A DNA stretch of 64,000 nt from SIG440 sp045120135 (GCA_045120135.1 JBGVEN010000020.1:62001-126000); one strand, 5' to 3'; numbered from the stretch's first letter, positions 41,817-50,163 are shown. Notes: generated by a model not told the origin, from the sequence alone. Translations and numbers: made by a program.

Positions 41817-42632
41817 ATGCAGACAGTAAAATTTGATGACCGAATGTATTTTAAAAGCGAATTGCTGGAAGAAATGCCGGAAATAGTCCACTGCTTTACT
41901 TCAAAAAACGGCGGTGAAAGCAGAGGTAAAATCTCAGGACTTAATCTGGGTTTTCGTGTTGGTGATGACTATAACGCCGTTGTTGCAAACTACCGGCTTG
42001 TTGCAAAGGACTTGGGATTTTCCGAAAAGCGAATGACGGCAGCCAAGCAAACTCACTCAACGGATATTGTGGTAGTGACTGACGAAAACGCGGGCTCTGG
42101 CGTAAGTAGGCTAAGTGAGACTTTTGAGGCTGACGGCCTTGTGACAAATCTATGCAACACTCCCGTTGGTATATTTTATGCTGATTGCGTGCCCATTCTT
42201 CTTGTGGATAATTCGGCAGGGGTTGTTGCAGCAGTTCATTCGGGTTGGCGTGGTACTGTGGGGAATATTGCCGAGAATGCAATAAAGGTTATGTGCGAAA
42301 AATTTGGTGCATTGCCGGAGAATATAATTGCTGCAATTGGTCCGTCGATTGGTCCGTGTTGCTTTGAAACAGGTGCAGAGGTTGCAACAGAATTTGACGA
42401 GGATTTATGCAAAAGTCTGCCTGACGGGAAGTTTAAGGTTGATTTATGGGAGGCAAACCGGAGGATATTGCTCGGCTGCGGTGTTTTGCCGGAGAATATT
42501 GATGTTTTTGGTTTATGTACCATATGCAGAAATGACATTTTATATTCATATCGCACTCACAAGGACAAAACCGGACGAATGGGTGCGTTTATAATGCTTA
42601 AATCAGATAAAGATAAGGACTGGAATATATGA
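41817..42632 (+). CDS. pgeF: Peptidoglycan editing factor PgeF / laccase-domain purine phosphorylase
   Basis: 271 residues. Metal ligands: 'AAKQTHSTDIV', 'YADCVPILL', 'AVHSGWRGT' and 'GPSIGPCCFETG'. The family (YfiH/YlmD) acts on adenosine/inosine and has been linked to removal of wrongly placed L-Ser in peptidoglycan precursors. ATG 41817 follows AGAGGGAAAT. It overlaps the next gene by four bases (ATGA), so the two are coupled. Confidence 0.92.
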   Translation: MQTVKFDDRMYFKSELLEEMPEIVHCFTSKNGGESRGKISGLNLGFRVGDDYNAVVANYRLVAKDLGFSEKRMTAAKQTHSTDIVVVTDENAGSGVSRLSETFEADGLVTNLCNTPVGIFYADCVPILLVDNSAGVVAAVHSGWRGTVGNIAENAIKVMCEKFGALPENIIAAIGPSIGPCCFETGAEVATEFDEDLCKSLPDGKFKVDLWEANRRILLGCGVLPENIDVFGLCTICRNDILYSYRTHKDKTGRMGAFIMLKSDKDKDWNI

Positions 42633-44185
42633 TAAAAAGATTATTGGTTATGCTGGTTGCCGTGGCACTTTTGATGCTTTGCGGTTGTAATGGAGATTCG
42701 AAGGATTTCCTTGGCAAAGAGCAGGAGATCATAGGTGAGGATATTTCTATTTACTCATATAAGGCAGATACATTGTGCCCGATTGCCAGCAATAACCAGG
42801 CTAATATACGTATGCTCGGTATAGTTTATGAGGGACTTATATCTCTTAATGATACCCTTATGCCGGAGGCATGTCTTGCTGAAAGCTGGAGCTCGTCGGC
42901 AAATTGTATGGAGTGGACGTTTAATCTCAGGAACAACGCTTTGTGGCATAGTGGTGGCGAGCTCACTGCGCAGGATGTTGTCTACACCGTAGAACAAATA
43001 AAAAACACCGATTCAAGTGCATATTTGTATAATGTTTCAAGTATAGCGGAGATAAAAGCTACAAACAGTCGTACGGTAAAAATAACACTTACAAAGCCAC
43101 TGGCAAATTTTGTTAATCTTATGTATTTTCCAATAATAAAAAAGACCGAGGGCGAGCTTGATACGGTAGCGTTTATGCCTGACGGAACCGGTCCGTATAT
43201 TTTTGAAGACCGCGGCGAAGGAAACATCTGCTATCTCGTCAGCAACAAAAACTGGTGGGGTGGTTATACTGTTGCGAAAACTATTAAAGTGAGAATGCTT
43301 CCGGGAGGAGAGACTTCGCTGTATGCGTTCAGTTCGGGCACGGTTGACCTTGCTCCAACCGATAATATGGATTGGGGGAAATTTGTTGATCCGGTAACTG
43401 CATCGTATATCGAAATACCCACGCCGGTTTATAATTTTCTTGGAATAAATCATTCAGACGCAGTGCTTGGAGCGGTTGAAATCCGTGAAGCTATATCAAT
43501 GGCGATTGACCGCAATATGATAGTTGAAAAATCGGCACTCGGATATGCTGAGCCTGCCAATGCGCCTGTGCGTGAGGAGTGGTTTGTTCGTGGTAGTCAG
43601 ACCTTTGACCACAGCCAAAGCACCAATTTGGCTAAAAAACTTTTGGAAGAAAACGGCTGGAGATTTGATTCAAATATTTATCGAAAGTCAATTGATGGAG
43701 TAATACATCAGGCGCAGTTTAACATATTGGTAAATGAGGAAAACACAATTCGTGAGAATATTGCAGGGATTATAAAGGATAATCTTGAGGTGTTTGGTAT
43801 AAAGGTCAGTATTACAAAACTTCCGTTTGATGAATACACAAGGCGAATTCAAAGCGGCGAGTATGATGCCTTTGTAGGAGGTATTGTCCTTTCACCGGAC
43901 CTTGATTTTGTCGGACTTTTCGGTGAGGGGAACAGTTTTGGCTTTTTAGATGAGGAAATGCTTTCGGTAATGTCGACGATGCAGCAAAAAAATCAGCCCG
44001 AAGATATACAGTCAGGGTATGCTGAATTTATTAACTTGTTTGAACAGATTAATCCTGTAGTGGGACTGTTCTTTGAAAATACAGTTATGATTTATTCAAA
44101 ACGGATTAATGAGGATGATATAAAGCCCTCGTACTTTGATATGTACAGCGGGATTGAAACTATACACAAGGGAGAGGCAAAGTAG
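42629..44185 (+). CDS. Family 5 extracellular solute-binding lipoprotein
   Basis: 518 residues. A signal peptide with lipobox ('MLVAVALLMLCGCNG', Cys ~22-23) is followed by a full SBP_bac_5 domain ('YEGLISLNDTLMPEACLAE', 'FNLRNNALWHSGGELTAQD', 'AIDRNMIVEKSALG'). Family 5 proteins bind peptides or similar solutes for Opp/Dpp transporters. No permease or ATPase gene is adjacent, so it is an orphan, and the partner must be elsewhere or the protein has another role. Coupled to pgeF by a 4-base overlap and immediately followed by dinB. Confidence 0.9.
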   Translation: MIKRLLVMLVAVALLMLCGCNGDSKDFLGKEQEIIGEDISIYSYKADTLCPIASNNQANIRMLGIVYEGLISLNDTLMPEACLAESWSSSANCMEWTFNLRNNALWHSGGELTAQDVVYTVEQIKNTDSSAYLYNVSSIAEIKATNSRTVKITLTKPLANFVNLMYFPIIKKTEGELDTVAFMPDGTGPYIFEDRGEGNICYLVSNKNWWGGYTVAKTIKVRMLPGGETSLYAFSSGTVDLAPTDNMDWGKFVDPVTASYIEIPTPVYNFLGINHSDAVLGAVEIREAISMAIDRNMIVEKSALGYAEPANAPVREEWFVRGSQTFDHSQSTNLAKKLLEENGWRFDSNIYRKSIDGVIHQAQFNILVNEENTIRENIAGIIKDNLEVFGIKVSITKLPFDEYTRRIQSGEYDAFVGGIVLSPDLDFVGLFGEGNSFGFLDEEMLSVMSTMQQKNQPEDIQSGYAEFINLFEQINPVVGLFFENTVMIYSKRINEDDIKPSYFDMYSGIETIHKGEAK

Positions 44186-45400
44186 GTGAAACGAACCATA
44201 ATTCATGTGGATATGGATGCCTTTTTTGCGGCGGTAGAAGTGCGTGACAACCCAAAGCTTCGGGGTAAGCCTCTGATTATTGGTGCACTTCCAAATGAAC
44301 GAGGTGTTGTTTCAACCTGTAGCTATGAGGCACGGGAATTTGGTGTCCGAAGTGCAATGAATATAAAGGAAGCCTACCACAGATGTCCGCACGGAATTTT
44401 TATGCACGGGGATATGTCCAAATACGCCAAGGCATCTAGCGAGATACATAAGGTTATGCTGAAATATACCGATGTGATAGAGTTTGTTGCTCTCGATGAG
44501 GGGTATATGGATGTTACCAGTTCGCTAAGGATTTTTGGCAGCGCTGAAGAAATAGGTCGGCGGTTGAAAAGGGAAATTTACGATGCCGTCGGTGTTACCT
44601 GCTCGGTTGGGATATCCTACTGTATGATGGGTGCAAAGCTTGCAAGCGAGGAAAAAAAGCCTGACGGATTCTTTGTTATTCCCGACAAAAAGTCATTGGT
44701 GGAGTTGATTAAAGACCGCCCTGTTAGAGTAATTTCCGGGATTGGCGAAAAAACCGCTGAAAAGCTGAATGCAATGGGAATTGTGACGGTACAGAACCTG
44801 CTCGACACACCGGAGGAAAATCTAAGAGTGCTTGGTGCAAACGGCGCAGCAATCAAACGGCTTGCCGAGGGAAATGATACAAGACAGGTAATTGCCGAGG
44901 CGCCTGCAAAATCCATAGGCCGTGAGCATACATTTCAAACGGATATAACCGATGTTAAAATTTTAAAGGATGCATTATTGTTGCTTTCGAGAGATGTGAG
45001 TCTTCGTGCAAAACGAAACAGTGTATGGGGCAGAACAGTTACATTAAAACTAAAGTTCAGCGATATGCACAGTATAACGCGGTCGCAAAGCACCGATGCA
45101 ACTAACTTGTCCAGAGAAATTTATGACAGAGCGTGTTCGTTGCTTGACGGACTCAGGATGTTGCAGTCTGTCCGCCTTGTGGGGGTTACCCTCAGTAATC
45201 TGCAGAATTTCAAGGACGAACCGCAAATGCAGCTTTCGCTGTTTGATGTGATAGAGCCCGAAAAAGAAGCTTCCAGACAGAAATCTGAAGCACTTGAAAA
45301 TACAATATTTGATCTTCACAGTAAGTATGGAAGAGGTATTTTAAAGACAGCAAAGGAGTTAGAGGTCTGGAATAAAATAAGAAATAAGGAAAACGAATAA
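44186..45400 (+). CDS. dinB: DNA polymerase IV (Y family)
   Basis: 404 residues. Metal motifs 'HVDMDAFFAAVE' and 'VALDEGYMDVTSS' (DE), 'GVRSAMNIKEA' finger region, a helix-hairpin-helix at ~170-210 and the little finger at ~240-350. Ends in a possible beta-clamp binding segment 'QLSLFD'. It bypasses DNA lesions. GTG 44186 abuts the preceding stop with GGGAGAGG 8 bases upstream. No LexA box is seen before it because it is inside an operon. Confidence 0.95.
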   Translation: MKRTIIHVDMDAFFAAVEVRDNPKLRGKPLIIGALPNERGVVSTCSYEAREFGVRSAMNIKEAYHRCPHGIFMHGDMSKYAKASSEIHKVMLKYTDVIEFVALDEGYMDVTSSLRIFGSAEEIGRRLKREIYDAVGVTCSVGISYCMMGAKLASEEKKPDGFFVIPDKKSLVELIKDRPVRVISGIGEKTAEKLNAMGIVTVQNLLDTPEENLRVLGANGAAIKRLAEGNDTRQVIAEAPAKSIGREHTFQTDITDVKILKDALLLLSRDVSLRAKRNSVWGRTVTLKLKFSDMHSITRSQSTDATNLSREIYDRACSLLDGLRMLQSVRLVGVTLSNLQNFKDEPQMQLSLFDVIEPEKEASRQKSEALENTIFDLHSKYGRGILKTAKELEVWNKIRNKENE

Positions 45401-45437
45401 AATACAAGCCGCAACGGCGGCAGAACGGAGAAAAAAT

Positions 45438-45791
45438 ATGAAATTATCAGATGTAAAAGAGATTATTAATGGCAAGGTTCTTGCGGGTGAAGAATTCCTT
45501 GACCAGGAGGTGGAGTCAGCTTTTGGCAGCGACCTTATGAGCGATGTTCTGGCGTTTGTTGATAAAAAAGTATTGCTTCTTACGGGTTTGGTAAATCCCC
45601 AGGTTGTAAGAACGGCTGAGATGATGGATATTACTGCAATTGTATTCGTTCGTGGCAAGTGTCCTGATGAAAGTGTGATTGAACTGGCAAAGGCAAAGGA
45701 CATGGTTATTATCACAACCGAGCATTCAATGTATGTTGCCAGCGGTAAGCTTTATTCAAACGGACTTACGGGTACAGCAAAGGAGGACTAA
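45438..45791 (+). CDS. DRTGG-domain protein 1
   Basis: 117 residues, small and soluble, with the DRTGG fold: 'IINGKVLAGEEFLDQEVESA', 'LLLTGLVNPQVVRTAEMMD', 'AIVFVRGKCPDESVIELA', 'DMVIITTEHSMYVASGKLY'. DRTGG domains are regulatory and often linked with CBS domains or phosphotransacetylase; their ligand is unclear. Here the domain stands alone as the first gene of a set with an RsbW-like ATPase and an H-cluster protein. ATG 45438 follows ACGGAG. A second DRTGG gene lies at 47515. Confidence 0.85.
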   Translation: MKLSDVKEIINGKVLAGEEFLDQEVESAFGSDLMSDVLAFVDKKVLLLTGLVNPQVVRTAEMMDITAIVFVRGKCPDESVIELAKAKDMVIITTEHSMYVASGKLYSNGLTGTAKED

Positions 45792-45794
45792 CTG

Positions 45795-46223
45795 GTGGCA
45801 GAAATAATGAAATTACACTATACAGTAGACGGTGACGATTTTACCCGTGCCGGAGAGACCTCGAGTAAGGTTAAAAAGACTCTTAATCAACTGGGCTTTG
45901 ACCCGAAAGTGGTAAAAAAGGTTGCAATTGCAATGTACGAGGGCGAGATTAATATGGTTATCCACGCAAACGGTGGAACTATCGATGTTGATATCTCACC
46001 TGAAGAGATAGTGATAGTTATGCAGGATGTGGGACCGGGTATTCCTGATATTGAAAAAGCAATGCAGGAGGGCTTCTCAACTGCAGACCACAATGTACGC
46101 GAGCTTGGCTTTGGTGCCGGAATGGGTCTCCCTAATATGAAGAGATATTCTGACGAAATGACTATCGATACTGAGGTGGGCAAGGGTACCTGTGTTAAGC
46201 TTGTAGTAAAGGCAAAGGAGTGA
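45795..46223 (+). CDS. RsbW/SpoIIAB-type ATP-binding protein
   Basis: 142 residues of GHKL fold with N box 'AMYEGEINMVIHANGG', G1 'VGPGIPDIEKAM' and G2 'LGFGAGMGLPNMKRYSDEM'. There is no dimerisation His, so it is not a histidine kinase; the type is that of serine kinases or anti-sigma factors that act on a partner protein. GTG 45795 follows AAAGGAGGAC. It ends inside the ribosome binding site zone of the H-cluster gene (stop 46221-46223). It probably links the redox sensor to a regulatory target not seen here. Confidence 0.85.
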   Translation: MAEIMKLHYTVDGDDFTRAGETSSKVKKTLNQLGFDPKVVKKVAIAMYEGEINMVIHANGGTIDVDISPEEIVIVMQDVGPGIPDIEKAMQEGFSTADHNVRELGFGAGMGLPNMKRYSDEMTIDTEVGKGTCVKLVVKAKE

Positions 46224-46228
46224 GTTGT

Positions 46229-47518
46229 ATGGAAACATACTGGCATTCGGTAACTCTTGAACGGGATTTGTGCAAGGGTTGCACAAACTGTCTTAAGCAT
46301 TGCCCAACTCAGGCGATACGGGTTCAGCAGGGAAAGGCGAAAATACTGAAAGAGCGCTGTATAGACTGCGGTGAATGTATCAGAGTTTGTCCTTACCGCG
46401 CAAAAAAGGCAGTTACCGATTCGTTTGAAAGGATAAAGGATTACAAGTACTCGGTAGCCTTGGTTGCTCCTGCGTTTTATGGGCAGTTTTCTAAGACGGA
46501 GGATATAGATACGATACTCTCTGCACTTGTGGATATGGGTTTTGATGATGTGTTTGAAGTAGCACGGGGTGCTCAGGAGGTAACACGAAAGACCAATGAA
46601 CTGCTTGAATCAGGTGAGCTTCTGAAACCTTCAATCTCTTCGGCTTGTCCGGCGGTGCTGAGACTTATTGCGATTAAGTTTCCCAATCTTATCAGCCATA
46701 TAGTTCCCCTTAAATCCCCAATGGAGATTTCGGCTATGCAGGCGAGAAATGAGGCAGTGAAAAAGACCGGACTTAGTCCGGAGGATATAGGCATATTTTT
46801 CATCAGTCCTTGTGCTGCAAAAGCAACGTTTATAAAGGGCGGTTACACCGTAAACAAATCCAATGTTGACGGCGTAATTTCCATTAAGGATGTATGTATA
46901 AAAATGTCAAGGCTGTTCCAGAAGATTGAGAGCGTGCGTGAACTCAGAAGTGCAGGCAGCTCGGGCGTTATGTGGGCAGCAAGCGGCGGCGAAGCCGAGG
47001 CTACAAATGCGGCAAAGTTCATAGCTGTTGATGGAATACATAATGTTATAGAGGTGCTTGAGGCAATTGAGGATGGAAAACTCTCGGATATAGAATATGT
47101 TGAGGCTCTGGCGTGTCCTGGCGGTTGCGTGGGAGGCCCGCTTACTGCGGAAAACAGCTTTGCGGCAAGAGCGAAAATTCAGCGCATATGCAAAAGTATT
47201 GATAACGGGGAAAATCCGTTTGACGACGATTTGAATATGTTCTGGGATCAAGCGATGGTTTATCGACCGATAATGAACCTTGATGCTGACATCAATGAGG
47301 CAATGCGGAAAATGAATCGGATTGAAGAACTGTACGAGCAGTTTCCAAAGTTGGATTGCGGTTCCTGCGGTTCACCAAGCTGCAGAGCTTTGGCAGAGGA
47401 CATCGTCCGTGGTTATGCTAAAGAAACAGATTGTATATTTAAGTTAAGAGAAATGGCTTCTGATATGCTGGAACACATATCAGAGTGCGAAAACGAAAGT
47501 GAGGATAAAAAGTTATGA
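46229..47518 (+). CDS. [FeFe]-hydrogenase-like protein of sensory type (H-cluster domain plus Fes domain)
   Basis: 429 residues. Two 4Fe-4S motifs at the N terminus ('CKGCTNCLKHCP', 'CIDCGECIRVCP'), then the H-cluster domain with L1 'SSACPAVLRL', L2 'SPCAAKATF' and L3 'ALACPGGCVGG', then a Fes-type 4Fe-4S domain at ~370-410 ('LDCGSCGSPSCRALAEDI', with a further Cys). The L1 position that carries the proton-transfer Cys in catalytic enzymes is Ala here; this is reported for the group D/TamHydS type. So it is probably an H2 sensor with little turnover. ATG 46229 follows AAAGGAG. It lies between RsbW-like and DRTGG genes and overlaps the latter by four bases. Confidence 0.85.
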   Translation: METYWHSVTLERDLCKGCTNCLKHCPTQAIRVQQGKAKILKERCIDCGECIRVCPYRAKKAVTDSFERIKDYKYSVALVAPAFYGQFSKTEDIDTILSALVDMGFDDVFEVARGAQEVTRKTNELLESGELLKPSISSACPAVLRLIAIKFPNLISHIVPLKSPMEISAMQARNEAVKKTGLSPEDIGIFFISPCAAKATFIKGGYTVNKSNVDGVISIKDVCIKMSRLFQKIESVRELRSAGSSGVMWAASGGEAEATNAAKFIAVDGIHNVIEVLEAIEDGKLSDIEYVEALACPGGCVGGPLTAENSFAARAKIQRICKSIDNGENPFDDDLNMFWDQAMVYRPIMNLDADINEAMRKMNRIEELYEQFPKLDCGSCGSPSCRALAEDIVRGYAKETDCIFKLREMASDMLEHISECENESEDKKL

Positions 47519-47850
47519 CCGTAAAAGAAATCGCAAAGGAGTTAAATCTCAAGTTCTATACCTGCGAGGATGTGGCGTACAGAAAAGAGGCTCATGGTTG
47601 CTATATAGGCGATCTTTTGAGCTTTGCTATGTCTAAGGTTGAGGCGGATAATGTCTGGATTACAATCCAGACCAATCTGAACATTGTTGCGGTTGCAACA
47701 CTTTCGGAGGCTGCGTGTATTATTATCACCGACGGCTGTGTTCCGGATAAGCTCACAATTGACAAGGCAAACGAGCAGGAAATGATAATCTTAGGCGGCG
47801 AAATATCTGCATACGAGGCTGCGGCAAAGCTTTCGCAGCTGGGAATATGA
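47515..47850 (+). CDS. DRTGG-domain protein 2
   Basis: 111 residues with the DRTGG pattern 'EAHGCYIGDLLSFAMSKVE', 'IQTNLNIVAVATLSEAACII' and 'EQEMIILGGEISAYEAAAKL'. It differs clearly from the first DRTGG protein, so they are not a recent duplicate. ATG 47515 overlaps the H-cluster gene stop by four bases (ATGA) and its own stop overlaps the PHP gene the same way. Function unknown; a ligand-binding regulatory subunit is likely. Confidence 0.85.
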   Translation: MTVKEIAKELNLKFYTCEDVAYRKEAHGCYIGDLLSFAMSKVEADNVWITIQTNLNIVAVATLSEAACIIITDGCVPDKLTIDKANEQEMIILGGEISAYEAAAKLSQLGI

Positions 47851-48545
47851 GCGTTTTCTACGACCTGCATATTCATTCGGCACTCTCTCCATGTGGCGAC
47901 GAGGATATGACCCCCAATAATATAGTCAATATGGCGTGTTTATTGGGACTTGATATGATTGCGCTGACCGACCATAACACTGCCGGCAATGTTCGCGCGG
48001 TGTGTAAAGTGGCGGAAGGCAAAATTAAGGTCGTTCCGGGGATAGAGGTCACTACTGCCGAGGAAGTACATACAGTTTGCTATTTTCCTACTGTTGAAGC
48101 GGCAGAGGATATGGGCGAATTTCTGAAAAAGAATATGCAGGGGATAAAGAACCGTCCTGAGATATTTGGCAGACAACTTTTTATGGACCATAACGACGAG
48201 ATAACCGGCGAGGAGGAATTGCTCCTTGTCAGTGCGGTTAATCTGGATATCTATGAGGTCGAAAGGGCAACGCACGAGCGTGGCGGAATGTTTGTGCCGG
48301 CACATATTGACAGGTCGAGCTACAGTGTTCTGGCAAACCTTGGTTTTTTGCCACCTGACCTGAAGGTGGATGCGGTTGAAATAACTGAAAGCGGTCTTGA
48401 GAAATATGCCGGATTATACGACAATTATCCTATCCTGACAAGCTCGGATGCTCATTATCTAGAAAACATTTCGGAAAACACAAGAAGCTTTGACGAAACG
48501 AATAAAAACGCACAAAAAATAATTGAATTTTTGTGCAAGTTTTAG
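47847..48545 (+). CDS. PHP-domain metal-dependent phosphoesterase
   Basis: 232 residues with PHP motifs: 'FYDLHIHSALSPCGDEDM', 'IALTDHNTAGN', 'VPGIEVTTAEEVH', 'FVPAHIDRSS' and 'LTSSDAHYLENI'. PHP enzymes cleave phosphoesters using three metals. The substrate is unknown; because it closes the sensory cassette, a role in degrading a nucleotide or phospho-signal is possible (inference). It overlaps the second DRTGG gene by four bases and ends 193 bases before the hydC start. Confidence 0.88.
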   Translation: MSVFYDLHIHSALSPCGDEDMTPNNIVNMACLLGLDMIALTDHNTAGNVRAVCKVAEGKIKVVPGIEVTTAEEVHTVCYFPTVEAAEDMGEFLKKNMQGIKNRPEIFGRQLFMDHNDEITGEEELLLVSAVNLDIYEVERATHERGGMFVPAHIDRSSYSVLANLGFLPPDLKVDAVEITESGLEKYAGLYDNYPILTSSDAHYLENISENTRSFDETNKNAQKIIEFLCKF

Positions 48546-48566
48546 TCGATAAAATTAAATAAAATG

Positions 48567-48595
48567 TAGATTTTTAAAAGAAAATTTGCTATAAT
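48567..48595 (+). promoter_or_regulatory. Promoter of the hydrogenase operon
   Basis: A perfect -10 TATAAT at 48590-48595. The -35 at the right spacing is weak (TAGATT, 48567-48572), as expected for a regulated promoter. A ~135-base leader follows to hydC. Confidence 0.6.
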
Positions 48596-48611
48596 ATTTA
48601 TGTGCGCAAGA

Positions 48612-48629
48612 ATGTTATTTAATTAACAA
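48612..48629. promoter_or_regulatory. Rex-type operator upstream of hydC
   Basis: The 18-base site ATGTTATTTAATTAACAA agrees at 12 of the 14 fixed positions with the Rex consensus TTGTTAA-N4-TTAACAA known from Clostridia. It lies 16 bases after the -10 box, covering about +10 to +27, so a bound repressor would block transcription. Rex releases DNA when NADH/NAD+ is high. Confidence 0.7.
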
Positions 48630-48738
48630 TCCCCTTAGTCGCACGCTTTGCTATGTCTGAATAGCAATAAAAATGCAAGTTATTAGGCTCTGTGAGGGGC
48701 TTTACAACATAATCATAAGGTAGGAGGTTTAGTTACGA

Positions 48739-49233
48739 ATGGAAAAAAAGACACTTCCATTTAATGGGACAAAGGAACAGGAACAGCAGCTTATGGCTGT
48801 TATTGCGGAGCACAAGGATCAGGATGGTGCTGTAATTCCCGTACTTCACAAGGCACAGGAAATTTACGGCTATCTTCCCATCGAAGTTCAGGAAATGATT
48901 TCTGAGGGTCTTGATGTACCGCTGGCAGAAATCTACGGTATTGTAACATTCTATACCCAGTTTTCACTTAACCCCAAGGGCAAGTATCATATCGGTGTTT
49001 GTCTTGGTACAGCATGTTATGTTAAGGGTTCAGGTGATATCTTAGACAAGATTAAGGAAATTTTAGGAATTGAAGTGGGCGAATGCACACCCGACGGTCT
49101 CTTCTCAATCGAAGCTACCCGTTGTATCGGTGCCTGTGGTCTTGCTCCGGTTCTTACAGTAAATGATGATGTTTACGGTCGTCTGGTTGTTGACGATGTT
49201 GCAGGTATCATCAAGAAGTATCAGGAACTCTAA
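48739..49233 (+). CDS. hydC: NAD-linked [FeFe] hydrogenase, 24-kDa NuoE-like subunit (HydC)
   Basis: 164 residues with the thioredoxin-like 2Fe-2S fold of NuoE. The four Cys ligands are in 'VCLGTACYVKGS' and 'ATRCIGACGLAP'. It serves as electron-transfer subunit of HydABC. ATG 48739 follows TAGGAGG by 9 bases. Its stop overlaps the next gene's ATG by one base (TAATG). Operon: hydC, ATPase, ferredoxin-like protein, hydB, hydA. Confidence 0.93.
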   Translation: MEKKTLPFNGTKEQEQQLMAVIAEHKDQDGAVIPVLHKAQEIYGYLPIEVQEMISEGLDVPLAEIYGIVTFYTQFSLNPKGKYHIGVCLGTACYVKGSGDILDKIKEILGIEVGECTPDGLFSIEATRCIGACGLAPVLTVNDDVYGRLVVDDVAGIIKKYQEL

Positions 49234-49775
49234 TGCGCGAGATAGCACTGCATATCTTAGATATTGTCCAGAACTCGGTTGTTGCCGGTGCAACAGAAAT
49301 CGGGGTGGATATCTTCGAGGACATACCAAAAGACACGCTGACGGTTGTTATCACAGATAACGGCTGCGGAATGTCGGAGGAGTTTCTCAAAAAGGTTGTT
49401 GACCCGTTCACTACCAAGCGTACTACCCGTAAGGTCGGTCTTGGAATTCCGCTTTATAAAATGGCGGCTGAAAATACCGGCGGAAGCTTTGACATTCAGT
49501 CAAAGGAGGGTGAGGGCACAGTTGTCACGGCGGTATTCGGGCACAGTCACATTGACCGTCAGCCGCTTGGCGATATGGCGGGAACAATGCTCAGCCTTTT
49601 TACATCGTACGAGAATATAGATTTTCTCTACAAACACAAGGTCAACCAAAATGAATTTGAGGTTGACACCAAGGAACTGAAAAAAGTGCTTGGGGACATT
49701 CCGTTCTCGGCACCGGATGTTTATCTGTGGCTTTCCGGGTTTTTGAAGGAAGGCGAAGATGAACTTTATAAGTAA
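49233..49775 (+). CDS. GHKL-type ATP-binding protein in the hydrogenase operon
   Basis: 180 residues. N box 'LHILDIVQNSVVAGATEI', G1 'ITDNGCGMSEEF', then 'DPFTTKRTTRKVGLGIPLYK' and 'GGSFDIQSKEGEGT', all of the histidine-kinase-like ATPase fold, followed by a ~70-residue C-terminal extension. No phosphoacceptor His domain and no membrane part are present, so it is a solitary ATPase domain. Proteins of this sort recur between NuoE-like and ferredoxin-like genes in clostridial hydrogenase operons; their function is unknown. Confidence 0.85.
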   Translation: MREIALHILDIVQNSVVAGATEIGVDIFEDIPKDTLTVVITDNGCGMSEEFLKKVVDPFTTKRTTRKVGLGIPLYKMAAENTGGSFDIQSKEGEGTVVTAVFGHSHIDRQPLGDMAGTMLSLFTSYENIDFLYKHKVNQNEFEVDTKELKKVLGDIPFSAPDVYLWLSGFLKEGEDELYK

Positions 49776-49797
49776 AACAAAAACGGAGGTATAAACA

Positions 49798-50163
49798 ATG
49801 AAAAGCTTAGCTGAACTTGAAGCAATCAGAAACAAAGCAAAAGGCTCTGTTAATTTAAGAAAAGATGACCACGCAGTTCGCGTTGTTGTAGGTATGGCTA
49901 CCTGCGGTATCGCAGCAGGTGCAAGACCTGTTATGGCAGCTATTATGGACGAGGTTGCAAAAAGAAATCTCGAACATGTTGCAGTTACTCAGACAGGATG
50001 TATCGGCGTTTGCCGTTTAGAACCCATTGTTGAGGTTATGGTTCCCGGCGAAGAAAAGGTTACTTATGTAAAGGTTGACCCCAAGAAAGCTGCTGAAATC
50101 GTAAGCGAGCATATCGTTAACGGTCGAGTAGTTACAAAGTACACAATTGGTGCTGCAGAATAA
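49798..50163 (+). CDS. Thioredoxin-like 2Fe-2S ferredoxin
   Basis: 121 residues. Ligand Cys lie in 'GMATCGIAAGA' and 'TQTGCIGVCRLEP', the pattern of the thioredoxin-like [2Fe-2S] family also found at the N terminus of HydB. Only three Cys are obvious in these motifs, so one ligand may be unusual or the cluster may be partly degenerate. It is probably an electron-transfer accessory subunit (HydD-like). ATG 49798 follows GGAGGT. Confidence 0.85.
   Translation: MKSLAELEAIRNKAKGSVNLRKDDHAVRVVVGMATCGIAAGARPVMAAIMDEVAKRNLEHVAVTQTGCIGVCRLEPIVEVMVPGEEKVTYVKVDPKKAAEIVSEHIVNGRVVTKYTIGAAE

Noticed and set aside
45401..45437. Separate promoter for the sensory-hydrogenase cassette
   Set aside because: The 37-base gap after dinB contains no -35/-10 pair; the cassette may be read from dinB or from a promoter inside it that I could not identify.
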